This document shows, piece by piece, positions 1 to 8,483 of a DNA stretch of 64,000 bases. Position numbers and translations under genes: made by a program. This DNA comes from an uncultured Shewanella sp. (GTDB taxonomy: Bacteria; Pseudomonadota; Gammaproteobacteria; Enterobacterales; Shewanellaceae). The notes beneath the pieces are model-generated. The model was not told the DNA's origin. It did not search any database and saw nothing but the letters and a program-made list of their open reading frames with translations. The stretch lies in contig NZ_CANMUW010000017.1 in assembly GCF_947501225.1 (NCBI RefSeq), positions 1 to 64,000 on the forward strand, given 5' to 3'. The stretch's first letter is position 1. Every line of letters begins with the position of its first letter.

Positions 1-31
1 GTAGGTCATTTCCAGGCGCCTAATAAACGAT

Positions 32-64
32 AAAGCCCGTTGCTAACGCAACGGGCTTTTTTCG
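32..64 (+). terminator. Rho-independent terminator at the window start
   Basis: A perfect 12-bp stem (AAAGCCCGTTGC pairing with GCAACGGGCTTT) with a four-base loop is followed by a run of T. It presumably ends a plus-strand gene lying just outside the window. Confidence 0.85.
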
Positions 65-210
65 TTTTTAGCCTGGACTCTTTGCTACAAGAAGTGACCA
101 CTCGAACATGGGGAAAGTAAATAGCGCATGCGAAGCATGCCACATATCCATGTGATAGTAGGGCGAATATCGCGTTAGCGATGTGCTTATGAGCGCGGAG
201 CTTCAGCGTA

Positions 211-230
211 GCTGACCATGACAGGCGCCT
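211..230 (+). repeat. 20-base direct repeat, copy 1
   Basis: GCTGACCATGACAGGCGCCT recurs at 627-646 with a single change (19 of 20 identical), 416 bp away in the same orientation. The function is unknown. The copies may be fragments of a larger dispersed intergenic repeat. Confidence 0.6.
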
Positions 231-626
231 CACTGCAGCCCTGGCACTCTTTATTCCAGGAATCGCTAGGTTTTTTTCGTATATACGCTCACCTAAATTG
301 CTCCAGGCAATTAATGGCACTTTCTACCTCCATGTAGGTCGCGCGAAAGCATCTACTTCACATGCAGCCCAAAGCTGCTAACGCAGAGTGGGCCCCTCAG
401 TTCGGCGACTTCGTCGCCTCTCGCTACAAAGTAGCTGAATGCTTCGCATCCAAGACACTACTTTTTCGCCCCCATGTGAGAGGCCTTCGGCGTATTCCAT
501 TTCTTCATAGTGTTAGGGACCTGTGCTCTTCAAGCAACGCTTGATGCAGGAGTTGGTAGAAAGTTGTTCCTGACATTTTCTACATTTACCACATCCCTAT
601 GGATCAACGCGGAGGGGGTACCTGCA

Positions 627-646
627 GCTGACCATGACATGCGCCT
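627..646 (+). repeat. 20-base direct repeat, copy 2
   Basis: GCTGACCATGACATGCGCCT differs at one base from the copy at 211-230. Confidence 0.6.
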
Positions 647-813
647 TCGTTTTTATCTATGAATCTAGCTACTAAAGCTGTATGACCGATAATTGCTCTT
701 CGGCTATGGTATCCTGCTTTGACCCACCTCATATATCAATTCAGCCCTGAGTTATTGTTATTAACCAGGATATGCACACGTCCTAATTCGTAGTTGCCGC
801 GGGGGATACAAGC

Positions 814-885
814 TTCGCGGCTAAAGCGCGCTCCTACAGAGGGGCTAGGATTGTTCGATTGTGTAGGACCGGCTTTAGCCGGGAA
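814..885. repeat. REP-like inverted repeat pair (REPIN-type)
   Basis: Two inverted copies of a roughly 24-base imperfect palindrome face each other: TTCGCGGCTAAAGCGCG followed by CTCCTACA at 814-838, and TGTAGGACCGGCTTTAGCC followed by GGGAA at 862-885. Each copy has its own GGCTAAAGC-type stem and the pair folds back on itself. The form resembles the REP/REPIN elements known from Pseudomonas and related bacteria, which are mobilised by RAYT transposases. No RAYT gene is in the window. Confidence 0.6.
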
Positions 886-1023
886 TCGTTTTATGGTTCG
901 AGGTTAAAGCATGCTATACGTATAGCTTGGCAGGCGCTGCTTGAAGTGGCCGCAAGTTGAGGTGCGACTACCTTCTACCAGAACTGAACTAGCCGGCAGA
1001 AGGTGTCTTTTTCCGTCTCTGGA

Positions 1024-1707
1024 TTACTTGTCTTTGATGCGTGCCTTGAATGCCTTTCTTGTCTCTTCATCGGCCTGGCTGTACCAAAAGTCCAGCATCT
1101 GACCGACATTTATCTGTTCAGGTATCTGTTTTTTTTGAGTTGTGCCCGGTGTTGTCACCACGGGACTTAATCGTGATGGCTCAGCTATCGTTACACTATC
1201 CGCTACGGCTTGCTGTTTGACGGCAAAATCGATTATGGCAGCGTCGGCCCCACTCAGGTTATAAACTGATATTTCATCACCGTAATCGCGGCCCAGTTGT
1301 AGCCCCTCTTTTATCAGTACGTCACTGTGGTAGCTGATTGTCTCACCATTGGCATCTGTTAGCTCGATGACCGGAGCTGAATTGAAATCATCAGCATCTT
1401 TTGCTGACTTTAACTTGGGAAGCTTAAAGTTATAGGACTGATTGTCTGCTTCAAAGCTTAAGATGATTGCTTCTGAAGTAAACCTTTGTTGCTGGCCCTG
1501 TTGCCTGAACCTGGTGTTGTATTTAAATACTATCTGGTTTTTTCCCTGTCGCAATGTGAGAGGGGATTGTGTTTCAGTTTCCTGACCATTGAGAAGCAAG
1601 AGGTCAGCAGACTTCGGTATATCCAGTGTGGGTTCAGCCCAGGAAAGTGAGCTGATTAGTAAGGTCGTTATACCTGTCAGGCAGGCCAGCAAGGTGTGTT
1701 GCTTCAT
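1024..1707 (-). CDS. DUF2057 family secreted protein (YccT/CsgI-like)
   Basis: A 227-residue exported protein. Residues 1-24 form a classic signal peptide ending SSLSWA, and the mature part begins EPTLDIP. The family signature is visible: an N-terminal strand with LLLLNGQ, then LTLRQGKNQIVFKYNTRFR. This is the DUF2057 family, whose E. coli member YccT (CsgI) has been linked to control of curli subunit export; no curli genes are nearby, so that role is not implied here. An upstream ATG at 1731 is possible, but the ATG at 1707 has AGGAG six bases ahead and begins the signal peptide directly. The gene is monocistronic, facing the repeat-rich stretch. Confidence 0.8.
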   Translation of the reverse strand: MKQHTLLACLTGITTLLISSLSWAEPTLDIPKSADLLLLNGQETETQSPLTLRQGKNQIVFKYNTRFRQQGQQQRFTSEAIILSFEADNQSYNFKLPKLKSAKDADDFNSAPVIELTDANGETISYHSDVLIKEGLQLGRDYGDEISVYNLSGADAAIIDFAVKQQAVADSVTIAEPSRLSPVVTTPGTTQKKQIPEQINVGQMLDFWYSQADEETRKAFKARIKDK

Positions 1708-1987
1708 TATAGCTCCTAAGGAGTTAGTCATTTTTAGTCATAACCATGCAAATGGCCTGTCGGTAGTTTCACATTCTGCACTATCGGCCGTGAACGGGTT
1801 ATTATCATCTAAACAAATCAGGGTATTCACTGAGAATAGTATAGTTTGCAGGAGATAATACCAGATAGGAGGCAGCTGTTGCTCATAGTAATTAAATGGA
1901 TTTACTCTGTGTGATTAGAGATTTATAACAGTTTTATCGTTTAAGAGGCGCTATAATCGAAATCGATTGTTTACAATGGAGTCTGCT

Positions 1988-2353
1988 GTGCTTACAAAAA
2001 TACTCGTTACCCTACTCGTTATTGCCGGAGCGCTCTTTTATATTCGCAAGCCTGCGAGGGCAGTTAGGGCTGAAAAGACTGCAGATGTCGGTAAACAGAT
2101 TTTATTCAAGTATGTAGTTTATGGCTTGATAGCCTTTTCTTTACTCGCGAGTAGCGGATATTGGTATTGGAATTGGCAAGACGGGAATCAAATTGTAGAT
2201 GTTACAATTGTCTCGCCTAATATTGCGACCTCTGAGGTCTATCAGGTGAGAAAAAAAGATATTGGCAATAATATGCTAACAACTGTCGATGGTATTAGCA
2301 TTCGTTTATCTAATCAGGAACGTGTGGTCATCGCAAAAAACAAAAAACAGTAA
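1988..2353 (+). CDS. Small two-span membrane protein, unknown function
   Basis: I do not recognise this 121-residue protein. Hydrophobic segments at about residues 4-20 and 45-63 suggest two membrane spans, followed by a soluble tail of about 55 residues ending in a Lys-rich stretch. I chose the GTG at 1988 because GGAG lies about six bases ahead. In-frame alternatives at 1976 (ATG) and 1967 (TTG) have no good ribosome binding site. It lies between the DUF2057 gene (divergent) and corA (same strand, 125 bp gap), probably as its own unit. Confidence 0.65.
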   Translation: MLTKILVTLLVIAGALFYIRKPARAVRAEKTADVGKQILFKYVVYGLIAFSLLASSGYWYWNWQDGNQIVDVTIVSPNIATSEVYQVRKKDIGNNMLTTVDGISIRLSNQERVVIAKNKKQ

Positions 2354-2477
2354 TTTTAGTTTTATTCAAGCTTTTATAGCTTTTCAATGAGGTTTATTAA
2401 GGTAGAATAGCCTCGTTTTTTACCCTGCGCTTTGTCATCTGATATTATTGATAAGGTGTTTTTTTCAGGAGGTCTCC

Positions 2478-3425
2478 ATGATAACTGCTTATGTCTACCA
2501 AAATCGTAAACTCACGATTAATGAACTACATATTCAGGATAGAGTCCCTCCCGGTACATTATGGCTCGATCTTTTTAAACCTTCTGATGCAGAGCGAGAG
2601 TGGCTGAGCCACTATTCGGTTGAAGAGGTGCCGGAAGAGGAGGATATCAACGAGATCGAAGCATCAGCCCGTTTTTATCAAAATACGGACGGCTTGCACA
2701 TTAACTCGTTATTTCCCCAGCGTGTAGGGCAAGATGTTCGTGGGGTTAACGTCTCGTTCAATCTAAGAAAAGACTTTCTGCTAACCATTCGTGAAGACGA
2801 TGTAGGCTTGATTCGCCTGTTGCGTAACTATCTCAGGCTCGGACGTATCGAAGTCTCTACTCCACAGGCGCTGTTTCTGGAGCTGTTTAACCTTAAGGTA
2901 GATTACCTCTCGGACCTTATTGAAGATGTCTACTCAGTCGTGGATGGAGTGAGTGAGCAGGTATTTGAGAACAATGAGCTCGATGATGTATTTAAACTGA
3001 TCACGCTGCAGGAAGATTCAAACGGAAAAATTCGTCTGAGTCTTCTCGATACTCAGCGTTCATTACGATACATGCAGAGGTATTACCGTGGGCAGCTCAC
3101 GGATGATAATTTAAAAGATCTACGTGAGATGTTGTTAGATATCGAATCATTGATGCCTCACAGCCAGTTTATTTTCGATAAGTTAAACTTTCTGCTCGAT
3201 GCGGCGATGGGCTTCAGTGGCTTGCAGCAAAATAGGATCATTAAAATATTTTCGGTTGCAGCAGTGATATTTCTCCCCCCGACCGTGATTGCCAGTGCTT
3301 ATGGCATGAACTTTGTCACTATGCCTGAGCTGGAGTGGCAATATGGTTACCCTATGGCCATCTTAATGATGTTAGGAAGTGCCGGCGGTACCTATGCATT
3401 CTTTAAGCGTAAGGGGTGGTTATAG
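2478..3425 (+). CDS. corA: CorA-family divalent cation transporter
   Basis: 315 residues, the usual CorA length. The N-terminal two thirds is the cytoplasmic funnel domain. The C-terminus has two membrane spans separated by the family-defining selectivity motif Tyr-Gly-Met-Asn (275-278), then the short periplasmic loop with MPELEW and the basic tail KRKGWL. CorA pentamers carry Mg2+, Co2+ or Ni2+ into the cytoplasm. The start at 2478 is preceded by a perfect AGGAGG; the longer open frame upstream adds ten residues without support. It overlaps the end of the convergent DUF3135 gene by six bases. Confidence 0.93.
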   Translation: MITAYVYQNRKLTINELHIQDRVPPGTLWLDLFKPSDAEREWLSHYSVEEVPEEEDINEIEASARFYQNTDGLHINSLFPQRVGQDVRGVNVSFNLRKDFLLTIREDDVGLIRLLRNYLRLGRIEVSTPQALFLELFNLKVDYLSDLIEDVYSVVDGVSEQVFENNELDDVFKLITLQEDSNGKIRLSLLDTQRSLRYMQRYYRGQLTDDNLKDLREMLLDIESLMPHSQFIFDKLNFLLDAAMGFSGLQQNRIIKIFSVAAVIFLPPTVIASAYGMNFVTMPELEWQYGYPMAILMMLGSAGGTYAFFKRKGWL

Positions 3426-3734
3426 TTTCTTAGCTGGTAGACTGAGTACTTCGGCACTGTTTTCCTGAAACTCCATTGGATTATTGATTATGGTGTTTAA
3501 GGCGAGAAACTTTTCGTTCATGATACTCATGGCCAGGTAACATCTGTGATATGGATTCGAGCAGCGAGAGAGTTGCTGCTCGAGGTGATGTTGCATGGAT
3601 ATCAGCTGCTTCTTATTTGCCTCAGGGCAATGTTCAATAGCTTCTCTACAGAGCGTTTTTTGAAGCGCTTCCAGTTCATCAGGTTCATTTTCCGCCAGCC
3701 ATTTGAGACTGTCAAAGCTTGGAAGTTGCGTCAT
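3420..3734 (-). CDS. DUF3135 family protein
   Basis: A 104-residue soluble, mostly helical protein of the DUF3135 family, recognised from its opening (PSFDSLKWLAENEPDELE) and the CSNPYHRCYLAMSIMNEKF segment. Function is unknown. AGGAG is placed seven bases before the ATG. Its last six bases overlap the end of corA on the other strand, so the two are convergent and share no terminator. Confidence 0.8.
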   Translation of the reverse strand: MTQLPSFDSLKWLAENEPDELEALQKTLCREAIEHCPEANKKQLISMQHHLEQQLSRCSNPYHRCYLAMSIMNEKFLALNTIINNPMEFQENSAEVLSLPAKKL

Positions 3735-3901
3735 ATCATCTCCTAACTGAAGATATTGATACTTTCAACCTAGCGAATAGTTTGGTTTTCGGCAAGAAAA
3801 CTTAAGAATAACAGGGAAACTGATACACGTTTTAGTTCTAAAGGTGGACAGAGGTTTAAGCCGGTTGTTGGACACCGACCGACTTAAACTCATGGCGATA
3901 A

Positions 3902-5167
3902 TTAACTTTTACTATCAGAACCGAAGAAATAACTTACTCTCTCTCGAGGGTTTAGATATTTAAAGATCTTCTCGGGTAGGGCTGCAGGGGGTAAGCAACG
4001 AACTATGCTGAGCCCTTCCGCTTCCAGATCAACGATTGGTGCCTGCTCTTTAGGCACTAAGGCGTCGTATGCAAGAATTCTTGGGAAAAGAATTTTATCT
4101 AAGTTTACCGACATCACCATCGCAAACTGTCCGGATGATAGTTCGACTATGCTGCCGGGTGGGTATACCCCAAGCATTTTGATCATCTTCCCGGTCACTT
4201 CCTGATTCAACTTAGTCTTATAGTTCTTGAAGATATGTCCAAGGGCTGCATAGGGGGTGCGTGCTTTATTCTGGAAGTCCGGGTGGCAAAGCGAGTCATA
4301 AAGGTTTACCACTGTCACTAACTGACAAAGTTTATCTAAGCTTTCTGCTTTTAGCCCCTTAGGATAACCGGATCCATCAAGGTATTCATGGTGGTTGGTT
4401 ACTATAGGCATAGCTGCGGCAGGAAAATTGTCGGCAAGTTTAAGCAGGTCTGCGCCCATGATGGGGTGCTGCTTTAAAAAATTAGTCTCTGGTGCCGTCA
4501 ATGGTGTCTTTTTTCTTAATAATTGCGGCGGCACTTTTAGTTTGCCGGTATCGTGGAAAAGGGCGCCAATCCCAACGAGTTCGATCTCCTCTTTTGTCCA
4601 CCCTAACTCCTTAGCCATAAGCATGGAGAGGACTGCCACGTTGAGTGAGTGGTAGTAGATGGTCTCATCATTCTTGGCTTCACCCATGAGGTGAAGAACC
4701 AGGTTATCTGAGTTTAGTAATTGATCGCTGAGATCATTGATTAGCTCTTTGGCATCATCGATGGCATTTAGTGGACGATTACGTAACTTAGCGACCAAGT
4801 TTCGCATCTTAGCGATAGAACGATCGAACTCCTTTTCGGTTTTTTGAAGGTCTCTGCGCATCTTTTTTAAAACCTCAATGCGCTCGCCCTTATATTTGTT
4901 CATATTTTTTGTTAGGCGTTCGATATCCTCCTGATTGATATCTACCTTCTGCTCATTGGCTTCGTTTTCCTCTAAAACTGAGACGTCGCTGCGTTGTAGA
5001 TCGACAAACACATGGCTTATCCCCAATTTTTTAATGAGTTCAATCTGTGCCTGTTGCTTGATTCTGAAGCTACTAAATAGAAATGGATGATCTTTCCATG
5101 AAACCGGTAGTCGGACAAAATTGCCTACTTGTAATTGTTCAACGCTGACTTTACGGTTTTTATTCAT
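3902..5167 (-). CDS. HD-GYP domain protein with DUF3391 (c-di-GMP phosphodiesterase)
   Basis: A 421-residue cytoplasmic protein. Residues 1-120 are the DUF3391 domain with a coiled-coil stretch after it. The HD-GYP domain follows, with the metal-binding pair H205-D206 in LFHDTGK and the signature HHEYLDGSGYP starting at H259. HD-GYP enzymes hydrolyse cyclic di-GMP, often to GMP. All catalytic motifs look intact. There is no receiver domain and no membrane segment, so the input signal presumably comes through DUF3391. A second protein of the same architecture is at 16548-17780. Confidence 0.9.
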   Translation of the reverse strand: MNKNRKVSVEQLQVGNFVRLPVSWKDHPFLFSSFRIKQQAQIELIKKLGISHVFVDLQRSDVSVLEENEANEQKVDINQEDIERLTKNMNKYKGERIEVLKKMRRDLQKTEKEFDRSIAKMRNLVAKLRNRPLNAIDDAKELINDLSDQLLNSDNLVLHLMGEAKNDETIYYHSLNVAVLSMLMAKELGWTKEEIELVGIGALFHDTGKLKVPPQLLRKKTPLTAPETNFLKQHPIMGADLLKLADNFPAAAMPIVTNHHEYLDGSGYPKGLKAESLDKLCQLVTVVNLYDSLCHPDFQNKARTPYAALGHIFKNYKTKLNQEVTGKMIKMLGVYPPGSIVELSSGQFAMVMSVNLDKILFPRILAYDALVPKEQAPIVDLEAEGLSIVRCLPPAALPEKIFKYLNPRERVSYFFGSDSKS

Positions 5168-5328
5168 ATTTTTGTTGGTCTTATGGGCTCTATCAGTACT
5201 GATTCAGACAATTATTTCAGAATTTCACTACTTGTTGTAGTGGTATTTTAACTTAACTCCATGGGTTTACAATTACTTAACCTGTATGTAAGCATAGTTA
5301 AATAAGTCAGCAAGCAGAGATGATAAAA

Positions 5329-6027
5329 ATGGACTTCATAGAAGTATACCCTAACGCTCTACCCGATGAGCTATGTGAAAAACTAATTCAGGCTTTTGAG
5401 AACCATAGTGGGGTGAGCGCGGGCATGACGGGTCATGGTGTCGATCTTGAAAAGAAAAATAGCCGCGACCTTATGCTGGATCATTTTGAAGATCTGCAAC
5501 CTCTTAAAAATGAGCTTTTGGCTCATACGTTAGCGTGTACAACCGATTATTTTAAAAAATACTCTATGGCCCTGATGGGAGGAGTATCGGTTCAGGTAGC
5601 AGATGAAAATGGCAAAGCGGTAACTCTGACTCCTGATAATTTTGCTGAGTATGGTGAACAGAGGACTCAGGCTTTAGTTAAGTATCTCTATCGCAGTGGA
5701 ATGGTAAATGTGCAAAAGTATGAGCAAAATGTAGGTGGATACCCCCATTGGCATTCTGAGCAATTTCCTCAAGCAGGGCATAACGAAGCATTGCACCGTG
5801 TGGTGTTGTATATGTTTTATCTCAACGATGTTGATGAGGGAGGAGAGACCGAATTCTTTTATCAGAATCGTAAATTGAGTCCTAAGCGCGGCACTATGGT
5901 AATAGCGCCGGCAGGCTTTACACACTCTCATCGGGGGAATATGCCTAAGAGTGGTGACAAATATATTGCAACCTCATGGGTGATGTTTAATCGTGCCGAG
6001 CAGTTATATCAGTCAGTAAAGCGTTAA
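5329..6027 (+). CDS. 2-oxoglutarate/Fe(II)-dependent oxygenase (prolyl 4-hydroxylase-like)
   Basis: 232 residues with the double-stranded beta-helix signature of the P4Hc superfamily: an iron-binding H142-S143-E144 (in PHWHSEQ), the strand YMFYLNDVDEGGETEFF, and the distal H199 in GFTHSHRG. Most members use HxD; here the acid is Glu, which the superfamily tolerates. The substrate cannot be told from sequence. Two starts nine bases apart are possible (5320 and 5329); I favour 5329 because GAGA lies at a normal distance. It is a single gene, convergent with phoQ. Confidence 0.8.
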   Translation: MDFIEVYPNALPDELCEKLIQAFENHSGVSAGMTGHGVDLEKKNSRDLMLDHFEDLQPLKNELLAHTLACTTDYFKKYSMALMGGVSVQVADENGKAVTLTPDNFAEYGEQRTQALVKYLYRSGMVNVQKYEQNVGGYPHWHSEQFPQAGHNEALHRVVLYMFYLNDVDEGGETEFFYQNRKLSPKRGTMVIAPAGFTHSHRGNMPKSGDKYIATSWVMFNRAEQLYQSVKR

Positions 6028-6071
6028 CTCCTAACCCCTATTAAACTATAGATATGCAGCTATTGATTCAA

Positions 6072-6099
6072 CACTAAGCACCAATCATGGTGCTTAGTG
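6072..6099. terminator. Hairpin between convergent genes
   Basis: A perfect 12-bp inverted repeat (CACTAAGCACCA with TGGTGCTTAGTG) lies between the oxygenase gene and phoQ. There is no strong T-run on either side. It probably works as a shared terminator. Confidence 0.55.
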
Positions 6100-6129
6100 C
6101 TTATGGATGAGTAGTGGTATGAGCTAAAG

Positions 6130-7485
6130 TCAGATAGGAATAGTGATAATGAATTTCGCTCCCTCTAGATCAGATGTCTCAATAGCCAGTTTGCCGTTGT
6201 AACTGGTGACGATCTCGTTACATACCGCAAGCCCGATACCTTGACCCGCTTTTTGAGTATCGGCCCTGACACCTCTTTCTATGATCTTCTTTCTGATACT
6301 CTCGTCTACACCCTGACCGTCATCTTCGACGATAAGTTCAAACTCACCGGCATCGTTATAGCTTGCTGAAACCCTCACTTGACTGATACAGAGCTTAAAT
6401 GCATTTTCCATCAAGTTTCCACATAACTCCATCAGGTCCCCTTTTTCACCGGGAAATACATGCTCGATGGGGATATGCGCTGTAAATTCCACTTGTTTGT
6501 CACGGTAGACCTTGAATAGCATCTGAGAGAGTTGATTAACCAAGGGCGCCACCTTGGTTTGTTCCTGCTTAAGGCCTTTTCGACCTAACATGGCACGCTT
6601 CAATTGGTATTTAACCAGTTGATCCATCTGGCTTACCTGTTCCATGATTTTTTCACTGGTTGCGTGTCGGTCCAGTGTCGAATCGTCGGTGATTGCATGT
6701 ACTGCGGCTAAGCGGGTTTTAAGGCTATGAGCGAGATCGTTCATCGCATTTTGGTAACGTTGTTGCTGAGCACTCGATTGCACCAGTAGCTGGTTTAGCG
6801 CCTGGGTTACGCCTTCGAGTTCGACAGGGTAGTCCTGGGATAAACCTTTAGATTTGCCGCTGTTGACACTCTCGAGTTCATTTCTCATACGCACCAGTGG
6901 TCGCATTCCCCAATAGCCGGCACTTATTAGAAGTACCAATGCCAAAGCCAATACCAACCCCAGCCTGAAATAGGTCCGACGGCTGAATTTATCCATCTCC
7001 TGTTCGAGCTTTTCGGCATCTTTCATCACCAACAAATTGTACTGATTCTTGGCTATCTCTACCGACAGCAGATAGATAAAGTAGCCCTTATTATCGGCAA
7101 GGTTAAGGTAATAGGGGGGGGAGTCATGGCGGATCTCATCGAAACGTTCACAGGTATCAAACAGACCTTTATCAACAGCAAGAGAGGAGGTCCAGACCTG
7201 TTTGAAGTTTTGATCGCAACTGGCAATAACGTACCGCTCTGGCGTGTTATTTTCATCGAGCCATTCACTGGTTTCAGGTATGAGATCATGCTCCTTTAAC
7301 TCTGCGGCGACTTTCGGGATCTCTGCGATTAGCTGAGCTGTCTCCTCATTGTAGTTATTTTGTGCATGCAGAAGGTTAACCAACCAGGCTAAGCCAAAGC
7401 CAACTAAGGCAATGATGGACAAAGAGGTAAGAAACATCCGTGTCAGCAGACGTTTCTTTGGTTTAAAGTTAAGACCGAACCTCAT
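6130..7485 (-). CDS. phoQ: Sensor histidine kinase PhoQ
   Basis: 451 residues. One membrane span lies near residues 17-40, then a periplasmic sensor domain of about 130 residues, a second span around 175-195, a HAMP linker, and the kinase core. The phosphoacceptor is H253 in NDLAHSLKTRLA, the PhoQ-type H-box. The ATPase domain follows, with its N-box (ELCGNLMENAFK) and G-boxes (DDGQGVD, GQGIGLAV). PhoQ senses low Mg2+, antimicrobial peptides or acid and phosphorylates PhoP. It lies 51 bp downstream of phoP on the same strand. The periplasmic domain seems less acidic than the enterobacterial one, so the signal may differ. Confidence 0.85.
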   Translation of the reverse strand: MRFGLNFKPKKRLLTRMFLTSLSIIALVGFGLAWLVNLLHAQNNYNEETAQLIAEIPKVAAELKEHDLIPETSEWLDENNTPERYVIASCDQNFKQVWTSSLAVDKGLFDTCERFDEIRHDSPPYYLNLADNKGYFIYLLSVEIAKNQYNLLVMKDAEKLEQEMDKFSRRTYFRLGLVLALALVLLISAGYWGMRPLVRMRNELESVNSGKSKGLSQDYPVELEGVTQALNQLLVQSSAQQQRYQNAMNDLAHSLKTRLAAVHAITDDSTLDRHATSEKIMEQVSQMDQLVKYQLKRAMLGRKGLKQEQTKVAPLVNQLSQMLFKVYRDKQVEFTAHIPIEHVFPGEKGDLMELCGNLMENAFKLCISQVRVSASYNDAGEFELIVEDDGQGVDESIRKKIIERGVRADTQKAGQGIGLAVCNEIVTSYNGKLAIETSDLEGAKFIITIPI

Positions 7486-7536
7486 AAATAGGCGCTCATT
7501 TTCGTGGAGTTAAAGTGCTGAGCTAAGAGCTCATTA

Positions 7537-8211
7537 TCAGCTGCAAGGTAAGTTAAATTTGTAACCCTGACCGCGGATAGTGACGACCGGGTTTTCGATT
7601 CCACCTTTGGTGAGTTTCTTCCTCAACCTGGAGACCATGACTTCGATAGTGTTTGGATCGCCCTCTTTGTCACCATAGATAACATCAAGCAGGCGTTGTT
7701 TAGCTACAACTTCGTGACAATGACGCATTAAATATTCGAGGATGAGGTATTCAAATGCAGTGACTTCCATAGGTTCATCATTTAACGAAACTTGTTTGGC
7801 GGCAAGATCGAGCTCGAGTACACCACTGGTTATTTTAGGTTTTACGAAGCCTGCACTACGCCTTACCAGTGCATCCAGGCGCGCAACCAACTCCTCTTTT
7901 TGAAACGGTTTAACCAGGTAGTCATCGGCGCCGGCATTTAACCCCTCTACTTTATCCTGCCAGTTAACCCGCGCGGTTAAGATCAGTACCGGTGCCTTTA
8001 GCCCGGCTTCACGCAAATTTTCAATCAGGCTGATTCCATCCTGATCCGGAAGGCCAAGATCGACAATGGCAATATCGATAGGGTAGTTGGTAGCCTGATA
8101 AAACCCCTCTTTGGCGGTAAGTGCTACCTGAACTTGATTACCCAGTTCAGTCAGTTGCACTTTCAAGTGGTGGGATAGAAGGGGATCATCTTCAACAACC
8201 AAAATTCTCAT
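7537..8211 (-). CDS. phoP: Response regulator PhoP (OmpR family)
   Basis: 224 residues. The receiver domain has the acid pair E7-D8-D9, phosphoacceptor D51 in IAIVDLGLPD and the conserved Lys in YLVKPF. The C-terminal winged-helix DNA-binding domain ends VTIRGQGYKF. Segments such as HHLKVQL, IAIVDLGLPD and WQDKVE are close to enterobacterial PhoP, which supports the name over a generic OmpR-family call. It is the first gene of the phoP-phoQ pair. The 270-bp region shared with the divergent importer at 8484 should contain its promoter; I see no clear PhoP box. Confidence 0.85.
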   Translation of the reverse strand: MRILVVEDDPLLSHHLKVQLTELGNQVQVALTAKEGFYQATNYPIDIAIVDLGLPDQDGISLIENLREAGLKAPVLILTARVNWQDKVEGLNAGADDYLVKPFQKEELVARLDALVRRSAGFVKPKITSGVLELDLAAKQVSLNDEPMEVTAFEYLILEYLMRHCHEVVAKQRLLDVIYGDKEGDPNTIEVMVSRLRKKLTKGGIENPVVTIRGQGYKFNLPCS

Positions 8212-8430
8212 AATTAAACGCCTTAATAATTCTTGGGGTCAGTTTACGCAGATAAACTCTCTGTGCCAACCGGGTTATATCTTAGGGAAAACTCAATCTG
8301 GAACGGGATCAATTTTTGTTCAATGCATTATTTTACTTGAAGTTAACTTAACCTAAGCTGACTTAAATATGGGGGAATTGCTACCTGATTCAGCATTCAT
8401 CACACTTTAAACGATAAAAGGCTATGTTTG

Positions 8431-8470
8431 TAGGTGGATTTTAGTTAAAATCCTGCAAAATTTTTACCTA
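8431..8470 (+). promoter_or_regulatory. Nested inverted repeats in the leader of the PhnD-like gene
   Basis: A perfect 8-bp inverted repeat with a two-base spacer (GGATTTTA-GT-TAAAATCC, 8436-8453) lies inside an outer 5-bp pair (TAGGT at 8431, ACCTA at 8466). It ends about 13 bases before the start codon, next to the ribosome binding site AGGAAAC. It could be an operator or an RNA hairpin that controls translation. Confidence 0.45.
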
Positions 8471-8483
8471 TAGGAAACATTTC

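Larger units (their letters stand above)
65..1023. other. Gene-free stretch with short repeats
   Basis: About 950 bp holds no frame that looks like a real protein. The open frames here are short, rich in Cys/Arg/Ser, and match nothing I recognise. The stretch contains small palindromes (for example GCATGC-GAA-GCATGC near 128-142), a 20-base motif repeated at 211 and 627, and a REP-like inverted pair at 814-885. It looks like intergenic DNA that has accumulated repeats rather than a decayed gene. Confidence 0.6.

Noticed and set aside
362..544. Open frame of 60 codons in the gene-free first kilobase
   Set aside because: It has biased, low-sense composition, no ribosome binding site, and lies among repeats.
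970..1012. Hairpin ACCTTCT/AGAAGGT followed by CTTTTT
   Set aside because: It reads as a plus-strand terminator, but no plus-strand gene precedes it, and on the minus strand it has no T-run. It is too weak to call.
8330..8370. TTAAC-rich direct repeats before phoP as a PhoP box
   Set aside because: They do not fit the GGTTTA-N5-GGTTTA pattern, and similar AT-rich runs occur elsewhere in the window.
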